From Flavobacterium praedii (GTDB taxonomy: Bacteria; Bacteroidota; Bacteroidia; Flavobacteriales; Flavobacteriaceae), in the NCBI RefSeq assembly GCF_026810365.1, contig NZ_CP113948.1:3187001-3251000 (forward strand): DNA of 64,000 nt, read 5' to 3'. Position 1 is the first letter of the stretch. The number at the start of each line of letters is the position of its first letter. The position numbers were made by a program, and so were the translations under genes. Of the stretch, positions 1-8,986 are shown one piece after another. The notes under the pieces are model-generated. The model did no database searches, was not told the origin of the DNA, and was given only the letters and a program-made list of their open reading frames with translations.

Positions 1-1
1 A

Positions 2-769
2 TGGATCAAAAGTTACAGACAAACGGGGAATTTTATTCAGGGGAAAGTCTATTTGTACAACGATGAATTCCTTAATTTCTATGATGTCGAAATAGGTCAA
101 ACTGCAGTAAAGCTCTTTAATCGTTTGGGTTATGAAGTGGTGGTTCCAGCAATTGGCTTCAGCGGGAGAACCTATCTTTCGAAAGGAATGTTGAAAGAAG
201 CCCGAGAATTGGCCGAAAAAAATGTTCAGGCTTTCGCCAAAGAAATGCCCGAAAATAGCATTTTGATTGGAATTGAACCTTCGGCTATATTGTCTTTCCG
301 AGATGAATACCCCGATTTGTGTCGTGGCGAATGGAAAGAAAAAGCCAAAGCATTCTCCAGCAGAGCCATGCTTATCGAAGAATTTTTAGCCAAAGAATTG
401 GATGAAGGACGCATCACTTCGGATTCATTTACGGAAACTCAAGAAAGAGTTCGTATGCACGGTCACTGTTTCCAAAAAGCCTTGTCTTCATTGGTACCAT
501 TAAAGAAAATCCTGATGTTGCCCAAAAATTATACTGTTCTCAATATCCCAAGTGGCTGTTGCGGAATGGCAGGATCTTTTGGATATGAAAAAGAGCATTA
601 CGACATTTCGATGAAAATTGGAGAATTGGTTTTATTCCCAACCATCCGCTCCGAAAAAGAAGCTACGTTAATATCTGCCTCTGGAACCAGCTGTAGACAC
701 CAAATAAGCGACGGAACAAGCCGAAAAGCATTTCACCCTGTCGAGATCCTTTTTAAGGCTTTAAAATAA
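2..769 (+). CDS. FAD-linked oxidase/(Fe-S)-binding protein, C-terminal part (5' end outside window)
   Basis: The reading frame is open from the first bases, so this is the C-terminal 255 residues of a longer protein. It contains two cysteine-rich CCG-type segments found in GlpC/GlcF/LldE-like electron-transfer subunits: HGHCFQKAL and, further on, GCCGMAGSFG followed by the typical HYDISMKIGE stretch. In Bacteroidota this tail is normally fused to an FAD-binding 4 domain and a 4Fe-4S ferredoxin domain in a protein of nearly 1000 residues, related to D-lactate or glycolate dehydrogenases. The upstream domains are not visible, so the substrate cannot be named. The first possible internal start (TTG at 53) has coding sequence running through it and is not a real start. 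A strong terminator follows. Confidence 0.8.
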   Translation, partial: WIKSYRQTGNFIQGKVYLYNDEFLNFYDVEIGQTAVKLFNRLGYEVVVPAIGFSGRTYLSKGMLKEARELAEKNVQAFAKEMPENSILIGIEPSAILSFRDEYPDLCRGEWKEKAKAFSSRAMLIEEFLAKELDEGRITSDSFTETQERVRMHGHCFQKALSSLVPLKKILMLPKNYTVLNIPSGCCGMAGSFGYEKEHYDISMKIGELVLFPTIRSEKEATLISASGTSCRHQISDGTSRKAFHPVEILFKALK

Positions 770-793
770 CGATTTTTGATAAACGATTTAAGA

Positions 794-830
794 TTGCAGA
801 TGTTGTCTAAAACATCTGCAATTTTTTTTT
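794..830 (+). terminator. Rho-independent terminator after the oxidoreductase gene
   Basis: A perfect 12-bp stem (794-805 with 812-823, loop of 6) is followed at once by a run of T. It lies 25 bases after the stop codon. Confidence 0.9.
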
Positions 831-1647
831 GGCTCTTGAAAGCTGTTTTTATTTAAAGCCAAAGCATTTTAATTGATATACAAACGGGCTCTTTGAAGTC
901 TCCCGACTTCGAACTTTTTTTAATGTTCTTGTAAAAAAACGCAAAGTCATGAGATTTCGCTCAGCGAGAGGGGCAGCTATACTTTGCCTTTACTTTGGAT
1001 TAGATAAAAACCTTAAATTTATTTAAAGGAAAGCAGAGGTGAACTTTAGACTTTGCTAGTATAGGAAACCTTTGCATTCACATTGTCTTTTAATTTCACA
1101 ATGATCTTTCCGGAAGTAAAGCTCGTCAAATCGTGACGTGGATCGCGTTGCTGAGACCAAATAAACCGTTAAATTAATAAGACAGAAGTAAAGTTTTTTT
1201 TATAATTAACGATTATTTAAAAGTAGTGATAGGTCTTGGAAATTTATGGTTCGAATGAGCCCTATATTTTAAATAAATAATTTAAATTTCTTATTAAAAT
1301 ACACACAATTACACAAACATAATCTATTAAAATGCCATTAGCTTACGAGTTACAGAAAAAACTAATAAACTATAACTGTATCGTGATTTTTTAATAAATC
1401 TAAATGCTTTAGTATAGCAAAAACAATATAAAACAGCTAGACTTAAAACAACAAAAAACTTTGTACCTCTCAAGAGTGGGATTTGCAAATGATAAAATTT
1501 AATCTTTAGTTGTTTATTAAATCAATAAATTTTCAATCAGCTTTCTTTTTGCAAACTAAAATAATTAAATAAAAAATTATCAAGAATATATATTTGCATT
1601 ATTTTTATAACTAATTTAGTATTAATCAATTATAAAATAATATAAAT
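831..1647. other. Intergenic region with degenerate repeat-like sequence
   Basis: No convincing gene is visible in this stretch of about 800 bases. Around 938-1110 it is richer in G and C than its surroundings and repeats the word GCAAAG, with a small hairpin (TTTCGCTCAGCGAGA). This resembles decayed intergenic repeats of the kind also seen near 54240-54340. The rest is AT-rich and ends in the promoter of the BON lipoprotein gene. Confidence 0.4.
1589..1596 (+). promoter_or_regulatory. -7 promoter element (TATATTTG) for the BON lipoprotein gene
   Basis: It matches the Bacteroidota -7 consensus TAnnTTTG exactly and lies 51 bases before the start codon. I see no well-spaced -33 TTG, so activity is inferred from the -7 box alone. 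Confidence 0.55.
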
Positions 1648-2130
1648 ATGAAAGCAACTAAAATTATGACCATCTTATCGATGGTAACTGTATGTTTATT
1701 TTTATTTTCCTGTGCTCCTAAAGATACAGACATCCAAAAATCAATTTCGGAAAAAATGGCTACCATGCCTGCTATGTCTGGACTTACTACAACGGTTAAA
1801 GAAGGCATTGTTACAATATCGGGGGAATGCAAAGACAATACTTGCAAGACCAGTTGCGAAACTATGGTCAAAGGCATTAAAGGTGTAAAATCTGTTGTAA
1901 ATAATTGTACCATTCCGCCTCCACCTGCTCCTGTTGTAATTAATCCAGATGCGACTTTAATAACTGCCGTTCAAGGTGTTTTGAACAATTACCCTGGTGT
2001 TACAGCTAATGTATCTCTTGGTGTAGTTACCTTAACCGGTGAAATTAAAAAAAACAATTTAATGCCATTAATGCAAAGCATTCAAACATTAAAACCTAAA
2101 AAAGTTGAAAATAAACTAATAATTAAATAG
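1648..2130 (+). CDS. Lipoprotein with two BON domains
   Basis: The 160-residue product starts with a short lipoprotein signal ending in LFLFSC, so it should be lipidated at Cys22. Two BON-type repeats follow (roughly residues 28-90 and 98-160), separated by a proline-rich linker (PPPPAPVV). BON domains bind phospholipid or other envelope surfaces in osmotically induced proteins such as OsmY. The first repeat carries extra cysteines (CKDNTCKTSCE) that could form disulfides. It is followed after one base by a BON-LysM gene, so the two are almost certainly co-transcribed and probably act together in the cell envelope. The exact role is unknown. Confidence 0.75.
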   Translation: MKATKIMTILSMVTVCLFLFSCAPKDTDIQKSISEKMATMPAMSGLTTTVKEGIVTISGECKDNTCKTSCETMVKGIKGVKSVVNNCTIPPPPAPVVINPDATLITAVQGVLNNYPGVTANVSLGVVTLTGEIKKNNLMPLMQSIQTLKPKKVENKLIIK

Positions 2131-2131
2131 T

Positions 2132-2515
2132 ATGGCTTTACAAGAAAAATATAGTGAACTTATAAATACCGCAAAAAGTCAAGGCGTAACAAATTTACAA
2201 GTAAGAGAACAAAATAATGTTTTGTATATTGATGGTGCTGTAAGCAGTAGCGCAGCTAAAGATACAATTTGGGCTGTTTATGAAAAAATAGATCCTGAAT
2301 TTAGATCTGCAGATGTAGTAATGAACTTAACGGTTCCGGAAGGAGCGGGTACTCCAAAATTTGAAGTATACACTGTAGTTGGTGGAGATTCATTGTCAAA
2401 AATTGCAGGACATTACGGCACTACTTGGCAAAAAATCTTTGAAATTAACAAAGATGTAATTTCAAATCCTGACATGATAAAAGTAGGATGGAAAATTAAA
2501 ATCCCTAAAGGTTAA
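2132..2515 (+). CDS. BON-LysM domain protein (Kbp/YgaU-like)
   Basis: The 127-residue protein has an N-terminal BON domain (about residues 1-70) and a C-terminal LysM domain (about 77-126; YTVVGGDSLSKIAGHYG, then WQKIFEINKD and KVGWKIKIP). This is the architecture and size of E. coli Kbp (YgaU, 149 residues), a cytoplasmic potassium-binding protein. No signal peptide is visible, which also fits Kbp. Its ATG lies one base after the stop of the BON lipoprotein gene. Potassium binding is inferred only from architecture. Confidence 0.8.
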   Translation: MALQEKYSELINTAKSQGVTNLQVREQNNVLYIDGAVSSSAAKDTIWAVYEKIDPEFRSADVVMNLTVPEGAGTPKFEVYTVVGGDSLSKIAGHYGTTWQKIFEINKDVISNPDMIKVGWKIKIPKG

Positions 2516-2537
2516 AACAAAATTCTCGTACAACATA

Positions 2538-2577
2538 AAAGCTATAATTATTGCAATGATAATTATAGCTTTTTTTA
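2538..2577. terminator. Bidirectional terminator between the BON-LysM gene and dprA
   Basis: A perfect 14-bp stem (2538-2551 with 2559-2572) has T-rich sequence on the plus-strand side and T-rich complement on the other. It separates two convergent genes. Confidence 0.85.
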
Positions 2578-2586
2578 TAGCGTATT

Positions 2587-3687
2587 CTAAATCGCCTCAA
2601 ACATTTTACCTGGCAATGGTCGTATCACTCCTTTCAACTCCATATTGAGTAGTAATCCAGAAATCCTGTAAATAGGAAAATCACAATGCAGGGCAATGAT
2701 ATCCATCAGTTCTTTGCCTGATTTCATAAGATAATCATATACTTTTTGTTCATCATCATCCAGTGTGACAAACAATTGTTTTTGTATGGTTTTGGTTTCT
2801 TGCTCAATATCCCAATTCAGCATATAAATTAAGTCAGCAGCACTAGTTAATACATTTGCTTTTTGGGTTTTAATTAAATTATTACAACCTTGACTGTATT
2901 TATCAGTTGTACGACCGGGAACTGCAAAAACATCTCGATTGTAATCATTGGCCATATTGGCGGTAATGAGCGAACCGCCTCTGTCAGCAGATTCGATGAC
3001 GATAGTTGCTTCGGTCATTCCCGCTACAATACGGTTTCTACGAACAAAATTCTCTTTATCTGGATTAGAGGAACTCCAAAACTCAGTCATAAAACCTCCA
3101 TTTTGTTCCATCTTGGCAACATACTTTTTGTGTGGTTTTGGATAAATTTGGTTCAAACCATGAGCCACAACACCAATGGTTTGTAAATTATGATCCATTG
3201 CCAGTTGATGTGCCACAATGTCAACTCCATAAGCAAAACCACTTACAATAATTGGATCCAAAGGTGCCAAATCTTCTATCAATTTACGACAAAACTCGGT
3301 ACCATAAGAGGTAATTTGACGTGTTCCGACAATACTTATTATTTTTCGGTTTTTTAAATTAATATTTCCTGTGGTGAATAACAAAACAGGACTATCAATA
3401 CAATGTTTCAATCGATCTGGATATTTTTCCTCTAGATAAGAATGCACTTCAATGTTATTATTTTGAATAAAATAAAGTTCCTGTTTCGCTTTTTCAAAAA
3501 TAGTTTTGTCTTTAAAATTTTTTAGCAAAACTGTTCCTACACCGTCAATAGCGGCGAGTTGATCCGACTTGGCATTCAAAACTTTTTCGGCAGTACCAAA
3601 ATGGGCAAGCAGTTTTTTGGCCATAATATCCCCTACTCCTTCAATTCGGAGTAAAGCCAATAAATAAAATATATTTTCTTCTGACAT
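2587..3687 (-). CDS. dprA: DNA-processing protein DprA (Smf)
   Basis: DprA binds incoming single-stranded DNA during natural transformation and loads RecA. The 366-residue protein has an N-terminal helix-hairpin-helix/SAM-like part (about residues 1-70; IEGVGDIMAKKLL, IDGVGTVLL). A Rossmann-like DNA-binding core starts at GTRQITSYG (121-129) with IVSGFAYGVDIVAHQ and NFVRRNRIVAGM, and a C-terminal winged-helix domain follows. Length and motif order are normal for the family. The ATG at 3687 gives a standard N-terminus. It is monocistronic here, with a shared terminator on its 3' side. Confidence 0.93.
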   Translation of the reverse strand: MSEENIFYLLALLRIEGVGDIMAKKLLAHFGTAEKVLNAKSDQLAAIDGVGTVLLKNFKDKTIFEKAKQELYFIQNNNIEVHSYLEEKYPDRLKHCIDSPVLLFTTGNINLKNRKIISIVGTRQITSYGTEFCRKLIEDLAPLDPIIVSGFAYGVDIVAHQLAMDHNLQTIGVVAHGLNQIYPKPHKKYVAKMEQNGGFMTEFWSSSNPDKENFVRRNRIVAGMTEATIVIESADRGGSLITANMANDYNRDVFAVPGRTTDKYSQGCNNLIKTQKANVLTSAADLIYMLNWDIEQETKTIQKQLFVTLDDDEQKVYDYLMKSGKELMDIIALHCDFPIYRISGLLLNMELKGVIRPLPGKMFEAI

Positions 3688-3898
3688 ATCTTACAATTAT
3701 ACTACTTATTTTTGATTCCATAAATTTTTTTTAATCTCTATTAAATAGATATTCAGATAAATTCAATTCAAAAACAATATAAAGTAAGAATAAAAATGAA
3801 AATAGTAGACTTTAATTTATAGGATAAAGGAGTAATGAAATTGCAATTAATTGATTTGTAAAACAATGCAAATTGTTAATAAAAATTGTGAATAAAAT

Positions 3899-3928
3899 TT
3901 TGATAACTATTTTGGTTGTATAACTTTG
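3899..3928 (+). promoter_or_regulatory. Full -33/-7 promoter of the HU-like/SPOR gene
   Basis: TTTG at 3899-3902 and TAACTTTG at 3921-3928 are 18 bp apart, matching the Bacteroidota sigma consensus. The expected transcription start (about 3931-3935) falls at or just before the ATG at 3934. The mRNA would therefore have almost no leader. Confidence 0.75.
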
Positions 3929-3933
3929 TTACT

Positions 3934-4914
3934 ATGAAAATCGAACTATACATCGCGCAACTTTTATACCGTTACCAATGTGTAACCGTTCCAGGTTTTG
4001 GAGCTTTTTTGACCGAAATCCAATCGGCTCAATTGATAGAAAATTCAAATTCCTTTTTTCCGCCAAAAAAGATGATTTCGTTTAATAGTTATTTAAAAAA
4101 CAATGACGGATTATTGGCCAATCATATAGCACAAGCTGAAAAAACATCTTACGATTATGCTGTAAGTGCTATAGAATATGAAGTTTTAAATTGGAAAAAA
4201 GCATTACAAGAAAATAATTCTATTTCGATAAAAAATATTGGAGTTATAAGTCTTACTAGTGAAAATAACTTGCATTTTACTCTAAATGAGCAAACTAACT
4301 ATTTGTCAGAATCATTTGGATTAACTTCTTTTGTTTCACCAAAAGTTAAAAGAGAATTAGAAGTGATAAAAAACACAACAATTTCAGAGATAACTACTGC
4401 AATTGTCGAAGAAGAAAAATCACTTTTCAATTTTATTCCAGATACCGAAACTAAAAAATCAAATCCATATATCAAGTATGCAGCCATTTTGGTTTTGGGA
4501 TTAAGTGTTGCTGGAACTATTGCTTATCCTATGTATCAAAACAGAATCGCTTCCGAAACCATTTTGGTAGAAACTGCGGTTCAAAAACAAGTACAGAACA
4601 AGATTCAAGAAGCAACTTTCTTTATCAAAACTCCAATACCAGCAGTAACACTTTCTTTAAAATCGAATAAAGAAGTAACAAAATTACCGTATCACATTAT
4701 GGCGGGAGCTTTTAGAAGTGAAGCAAACGCACAAAAAAGATACAATCAATTAATAGCAAAAGGTTTTAAAGCGCGAGTTTTGGGTATTAATAAAAATGGA
4801 TTATATCCTGTTTTATATGGCAGTTATTCTACTTTTGCAGAAGCAGAAAAAGAAAAAAATACAATTACAACATCAGATAATCCAGAAGCTTGGATATTAA
4901 TTCAATCTTTATAG
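3934..4914 (+). CDS. HU-CCDC81-like and SPOR domain membrane protein
   Basis: The 326-residue protein begins with HU-like DNA-binding-fold domains of the bacterial CCDC81 type (about residues 1-130; VPGFGAFLT, NIGVISL). A single membrane helix follows (about 188-207, ILVLGLSVAGTIAYPMY), then a C-terminal SPOR domain (about 250-326; YHIMAGAFRSEANAQKRYNQL). SPOR domains bind peptidoglycan lacking stem peptides, often at the division site, so this protein probably links the cytoplasm to septal wall. I choose ATG 3934 over an in-frame upstream TTG because the promoter -7 box lies between them. A strong hairpin terminator follows. Confidence 0.85.
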   Translation: MKIELYIAQLLYRYQCVTVPGFGAFLTEIQSAQLIENSNSFFPPKKMISFNSYLKNNDGLLANHIAQAEKTSYDYAVSAIEYEVLNWKKALQENNSISIKNIGVISLTSENNLHFTLNEQTNYLSESFGLTSFVSPKVKRELEVIKNTTISEITTAIVEEEKSLFNFIPDTETKKSNPYIKYAAILVLGLSVAGTIAYPMYQNRIASETILVETAVQKQVQNKIQEATFFIKTPIPAVTLSLKSNKEVTKLPYHIMAGAFRSEANAQKRYNQLIAKGFKARVLGINKNGLYPVLYGSYSTFAEAEKEKNTITTSDNPEAWILIQSL

Positions 4915-4939
4915 AAAATTAAATAAAGTCAACATAATC

Positions 4940-4990
4940 AAATCACAAATAGAACCATTATAGAATGGGGATATTTGTGATTTTTTTGCA
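4940..4990 (+). terminator. Terminator after the SPOR gene
   Basis: A perfect 12-bp stem (4940-4951 with 4972-4983) encloses a smaller CCAT/ATGG stem and is followed by a T run. The remaining AT-rich sequence up to 5217 shows nothing else I can identify. Confidence 0.85.
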
Positions 4991-5217
4991 TCAATATTTG
5001 ACACAATGCCTATTTTGAATTAAAATAATTAGTGTAATTTAAACAATCCATACTTAATTTTGACCTAAATTCGGTTTTAGAAATACGATATATAAATTAT
5101 ACTGTTATATATTTTGAACTGTATTTATAATACTTTAGTTTACTTTAGTTAAATTTATAAAAGAAGTTTACCATAACCTGTCTCCCCGTTTTATAATAAA
5201 AAAAATATTTATAAAAT

Positions 5218-7488
5218 TTATACATTCAAACTCGCTTTAAACATTCTAAGTTCTTCCCAAGAAAATTGGTCCCCGTATTTTTCTTTTAAGGGAGAAACTG
5301 ATTCCTCTTTGTAACCTGCAAAAGCCTCAGACAGAGCCGTTATTTTTTCTTCAGAAAATACTTCATTAATCCTAATGGTTTTAGATTGAATCAATTTGGT
5401 GAGATGTGACAAAATGGTTTCCTGGGTAAACTTGCGGATAGTGGCAATTTCTTGAACTGTTTTCTTTTCCAACCAAAGCTCGTAAGTTTCTTGTACAGTA
5501 GATTTTTTGGGTTCCTTTTTGGCTGATTTCTTGGGAGCGTAACGTTCAGCATCTTTTTCGTCCTCAATCAAAGTAATATTCGCCTTTATAAAATCTTCAA
5601 TGACGCGTTCTATCTTTATGGCTTTGTACTTTTTTATTTCTTCGGAGGTCAATTTTTCTTTAGAGATCGTTTCACCTTTTACCAATGTGGCCATCATTAA
5701 TTTGGCTTTCATCAGTTGAAGTACCGCTTTGGTTTGCAAATCGTCAAGTAGGGTTAATTCATCATAAAAAGCTTTGGCCTTTTTGATTCGTTTTACCTCT
5801 TCAATTTTCCAAAGGATTTCGTAAACCAACTTGTCCATCGGATCCATAAAATAATTAAAGGCAGCATTTATCCGATCTGAAATATGACTGAACTCCAACT
5901 GTTCACTGTGGAACAATCGATCCAATTGCATTAAAAACTTAGAAGAAGGTTCTAACAATTGCCAAATAACTCCAGCTTGGTTGTGAACCCATGCTTTATG
6001 TTTATATTTTACAGAGTTTTCGGCATCTTCGTTGTAACTGAACTGGTGATTGCGCCATTCTTGTGCCAACTCGTTCCAATCAAAGCTGTTTTTGAGATAG
6101 TTCAGAATAAAATTCTTGGTTTCTCGTTTTAAGGCATTCGCAAGCGCTTCTTCAGTGGCTTTGTTCTCTGCGTAATCCATCACATCCTGATCGTTTGAAA
6201 TGCCATTCATTCGTAATGGAGAAAGCAAAACAAGCCCATTTAAGGATCGCAAACGCGATAATGCTACATAAGCCTGCCCAGGCAGGAAAACTTGCGATAC
6301 ATCGAGCGCAGCTTTGTCAAAAGTTAATCCCTGACTTTTGTGAACAGTAATCGCCCATGCCAACTTGATCGGGTAATGCACAAATGTACCCAATACCTCC
6401 TCCTCTATTTCCTTGGTCATCTCATTGACAGTGTACCGAATATTTTGCCATTCGTACTTGTCGACTTCAATGGTTTTATCTTCATCTGGAAAATGAACCC
6501 AAATTTCTTTGCTGGTCATTGTTTTGACAATACCCATTTTTCCGTTGAAATAATTTTTATCAAGCGACAAATCATTTTTGACAAACATAATCTGAGCGCC
6601 TACTTTTAACTGCAAATTGGGATCTACTGGATATATTTTTTCGGGGAAATCACCAGTAATCTCAGGAAAAAAGGTAGTTAACTTCCCTTCCAAGTCTTCA
6701 AGTGATTGCGCATTCATCACATCGGCTTTGGCATTGTGGGTCGTCAAGGTAATGTAACCTTTATTGGATTTCAAATCAAAATTAGGTTTAACAAATTCGT
6801 TCAGCATCTGAATATCAATCGGCGTGATTTCATTATTCCGCAGATTATTCAAAACAGAAATGAATCGATCATCGGTTTGTCTGTAAATTTTAGACAATTC
6901 GATGTACAATGGTGGAAATTGCTGAATCACATGTGCATGAAAAAAGAATTTTCCTCTGTAATAATTTCGAAGTGTACGCCATTCATCATCTCGAATGATA
7001 GGCGGAAGCTGTAATAAATCCCCAATAAATAATACTTGGACACCACCAAAAGGAGCCGATTTCCTTCTAACGGTTTGCATCATATAATCCATTGCATCTA
7101 ACAAATCAGCTCGTAACATACTGACTTCATCTATGATAAGCAATTCCATATTCCGAATGACTGCGCGTTTTTGTCCACTCATTTTAAAATGCCTACGCAA
7201 AGTAGCTTTGGTTTCAAACTTAGTCGTATCAGAAAACTGGGGAGCAGAATTGTCTGGAATAAATCCACCAAAAGGCAATTGAAACATAGAATGAATTGTA
7301 ACCCCACCAGCATTCAGCGCTGCAATACCCGTTGGAGCCACAACCACTGTATTCTTATGTGTTGTTGCGATGATTTCCTTTAAAAGTGTAGTTTTACCTG
7401 TTCCTGCTTTTCCGGTAAGAAAAACAGATTGATGCGTTTGATTGATAAAACGGAGAGCATAAGAAGCGGCTTCAGATAAAGATTGCAT
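5218..7488 (-). CDS. PIF1-like superfamily 1B helicase with C-terminal helix-turn-helix
   Basis: The 756-residue protein is an SF1B helicase of the PIF1/RecD group. It has Walker A GKAGTGKT at residues 26-33, Walker B IDEVSML near 120, and a late UvrD-C-like motif VHKSQGLTFDKAALDV plus YVALSRLRSLNGL. These couple ATP hydrolysis to 5'-3' unwinding, often at stalled forks or G-quadruplexes. The last ~150 residues include a lysine-rich linker and a helix-turn-helix segment (VQEIATIRKFTQETILSHLTKL) of the HTH_40 type seen at RecQ C-termini in this phylum. It stands alone with its own start; no partner is evident. Confidence 0.87.
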   Translation of the reverse strand: MQSLSEAASYALRFINQTHQSVFLTGKAGTGKTTLLKEIIATTHKNTVVVAPTGIAALNAGGVTIHSMFQLPFGGFIPDNSAPQFSDTTKFETKATLRRHFKMSGQKRAVIRNMELLIIDEVSMLRADLLDAMDYMMQTVRRKSAPFGGVQVLFIGDLLQLPPIIRDDEWRTLRNYYRGKFFFHAHVIQQFPPLYIELSKIYRQTDDRFISVLNNLRNNEITPIDIQMLNEFVKPNFDLKSNKGYITLTTHNAKADVMNAQSLEDLEGKLTTFFPEITGDFPEKIYPVDPNLQLKVGAQIMFVKNDLSLDKNYFNGKMGIVKTMTSKEIWVHFPDEDKTIEVDKYEWQNIRYTVNEMTKEIEEEVLGTFVHYPIKLAWAITVHKSQGLTFDKAALDVSQVFLPGQAYVALSRLRSLNGLVLLSPLRMNGISNDQDVMDYAENKATEEALANALKRETKNFILNYLKNSFDWNELAQEWRNHQFSYNEDAENSVKYKHKAWVHNQAGVIWQLLEPSSKFLMQLDRLFHSEQLEFSHISDRINAAFNYFMDPMDKLVYEILWKIEEVKRIKKAKAFYDELTLLDDLQTKAVLQLMKAKLMMATLVKGETISKEKLTSEEIKKYKAIKIERVIEDFIKANITLIEDEKDAERYAPKKSAKKEPKKSTVQETYELWLEKKTVQEIATIRKFTQETILSHLTKLIQSKTIRINEVFSEEKITALSEAFAGYKEESVSPLKEKYGDQFSWEELRMFKASLNV

Positions 7489-7544
7489 TCGGCGTATAAA
7501 TTAAAAAAGTGTTACTATTGTAAAAAACTAAAAATGATAATTAA

Positions 7545-8303
7545 TTATTTGGATACGATGTTTTTAGCAATTTTATTTTTTGAAATAAGTATTAAAATAA
7601 AAAGAATAAAAAACAAAACTAATGATGATCCAATTGTTCCGAGGTTAAAACCTCCTTTTAAGTTTGATTTAGTTAATAAATCACCAAAAGTAGCGCCAAA
7701 AGGACGTGTTAAAATAAAGGCGATCCAAAACAAAAGGATGCGAGATATTGTTGTAAAATAATAAGCCAAACTTATTAATAATAATAAAATTCCTATAAAG
7801 ATAGCGCCACCAGAAAAACCTAATCCAGAATTGTCAGCTAAATAATCTCCAAATGCAGTTCCTAAGGTATTAGAAAAAAGTATGGCCGTCCAATAAAACA
7901 ATTCACTATTCAAGTTGGTAATAGTAGTAACGGACAACGATTTTTCTTTATAATGCCATATTGCTAAAGTTAAAAGTAATAAACAAATTAAAAGTAAAGA
8001 ACCTTTTGCATAACCCAATTCTAATGTTCGATCCATAAAATCAGAAATTGTAGTTCCTGCAGTGCTAGTTGCAAGAATTACAGCCCAGTATTTTATAGGA
8101 TCATACTTTTGGGACTTTAATTGAATAATTAAAGAAACAAGAAAAAATCCAAGTAGAAGTAAAGAACTAATAGCATACCCAAAATCTAAAGTCATAGAAA
8201 ACAAATCACCAGCAGTTTCTCCTAGTGTAGTAGCACAAATTTTCATTATCCAAAAAGAGAATGTAACTTCTGCTAAAGTACTTCTATGTTGTACGTGTGT
8301 CAT
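7545..8303 (-). CDS. COG4705-like membrane protein with four internal repeats
   Basis: The 252-residue product is almost entirely hydrophobic, with about eight membrane helices. It contains four similar units of about 60 residues, each with a G-T/E-x-x-G/S-D motif: TLGETAGD, TAGTTISD, TLGTAFGD and PFGATFGD. Each motif is followed by a glycine-containing turn and a long helix. COG4705 proteins are uncharacterised inner-membrane proteins; the conserved buried acids suggest an ion or metal transport role, which is inference. I use the ATG at 8303 because the in-frame start at 8357 lies inside the terminator hairpin of the preceding ompH-like gene. Confidence 0.7.
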   Translation of the reverse strand: MTHVQHRSTLAEVTFSFWIMKICATTLGETAGDLFSMTLDFGYAISSLLLLGFFLVSLIIQLKSQKYDPIKYWAVILATSTAGTTISDFMDRTLELGYAKGSLLLICLLLLTLAIWHYKEKSLSVTTITNLNSELFYWTAILFSNTLGTAFGDYLADNSGLGFSGGAIFIGILLLLISLAYYFTTISRILLFWIAFILTRPFGATFGDLLTKSNLKGGFNLGTIGSSLVLFFILFILILISKNKIAKNIVSK

Positions 8304-8332
8304 TTTAGGTCCTTTAAAATTCAGTAAATAAA

Positions 8333-8368
8333 CAAAAAAACCTTCAATCTTATTCAAGATGAAGGTTT
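8333..8368 (-). terminator. Terminator of the OmpH-like gene
   Basis: On the minus strand a stem of 8+5 bp with a one-base bulge (8338-8351 with 8356-8368) is followed by seven T residues. Confidence 0.85.
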
Positions 8369-8390
8369 TATAAATATTTTATAAAAGAAA

Positions 8391-8945
8391 TTACTTTTTA
8401 GTTTCTTCTGTTTTAGCAGCAGATTTGTATTTTTCATTTAATAATTTTACAATATCTTTTGTAATATCATATTTTTCTTCAGCATACAAAACAGAAGCAG
8501 CATCACCAGTTCCGTAGATATAATCATATCCTTTTTCTTTACCGTAATCCTTAATAAATTTTTTAACTCCTTTTACAAGAGAATCCATTTCTTTTCCACT
8601 TTCTTGTTGTAATTGCATTTGCAAACCTTGCTGTGCCTGAGCTAATTGTTGCTCTCTACGTTGCAATTCAGCGCCATTTTTTTGAGCCCATTCTTGTCCA
8701 TTTGCTTGAGCATTACGTTGAAAATTTGCAGCATCTTGTTTGAATCTGCTAATTTCGGCTTCTAGTTGTCTTCCCTTTTCAGCAGCTTGCCCTTTATATT
8801 TTGCTTCTAAATCTTTAGTCTCGGTATATTCTTTCATCAATTCAGCTGTATCTACATACGCTGTTTTAAATTCTTTTACTTCTGATTTTTTATCACAAGA
8901 AACAAGTGATATTGAAATTGCGATAAATAATAATGCTTTCTTCAT
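8391..8945 (-). CDS. OmpH/Skp-like periplasmic chaperone, predicted lipoprotein
   Basis: The 184-residue protein has a lipoprotein signal ending in SISLVSC (Cys17) and then an OmpH/Skp domain. That domain is a strand segment (FKTAYVDTAELMKEY), a long glutamine/alanine-rich coiled coil (about residues 55-120) and a return segment (GYDYIYGTGDAASVLYAEEKYDITKDIV). Skp-type chaperones bind unfolded outer-membrane proteins in the periplasm. Lipidation is a common Bacteroidota variation. The ATG at 8945 is preferred over an in-frame TTG five codons upstream. It forms a single-gene unit with its own -7 box and terminator. Confidence 0.85.
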   Translation of the reverse strand: MKKALLFIAISISLVSCDKKSEVKEFKTAYVDTAELMKEYTETKDLEAKYKGQAAEKGRQLEAEISRFKQDAANFQRNAQANGQEWAQKNGAELQRREQQLAQAQQGLQMQLQQESGKEMDSLVKGVKKFIKDYGKEKGYDYIYGTGDAASVLYAEEKYDITKDIVKLLNEKYKSAAKTEETKK

Positions 8946-8978
8946 TTTGGTGTATTTCAAGTTTTTTTAGTATGATGA

Positions 8979-8986
8979 CAAAAATA
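8979..8986 (-). promoter_or_regulatory. -7 element (TATTTTTG) of the OmpH-like gene
   Basis: It is an exact TAnnTTTG match on the minus strand, 33 bases before the ATG. No clear -33 box is seen. Confidence 0.45.
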
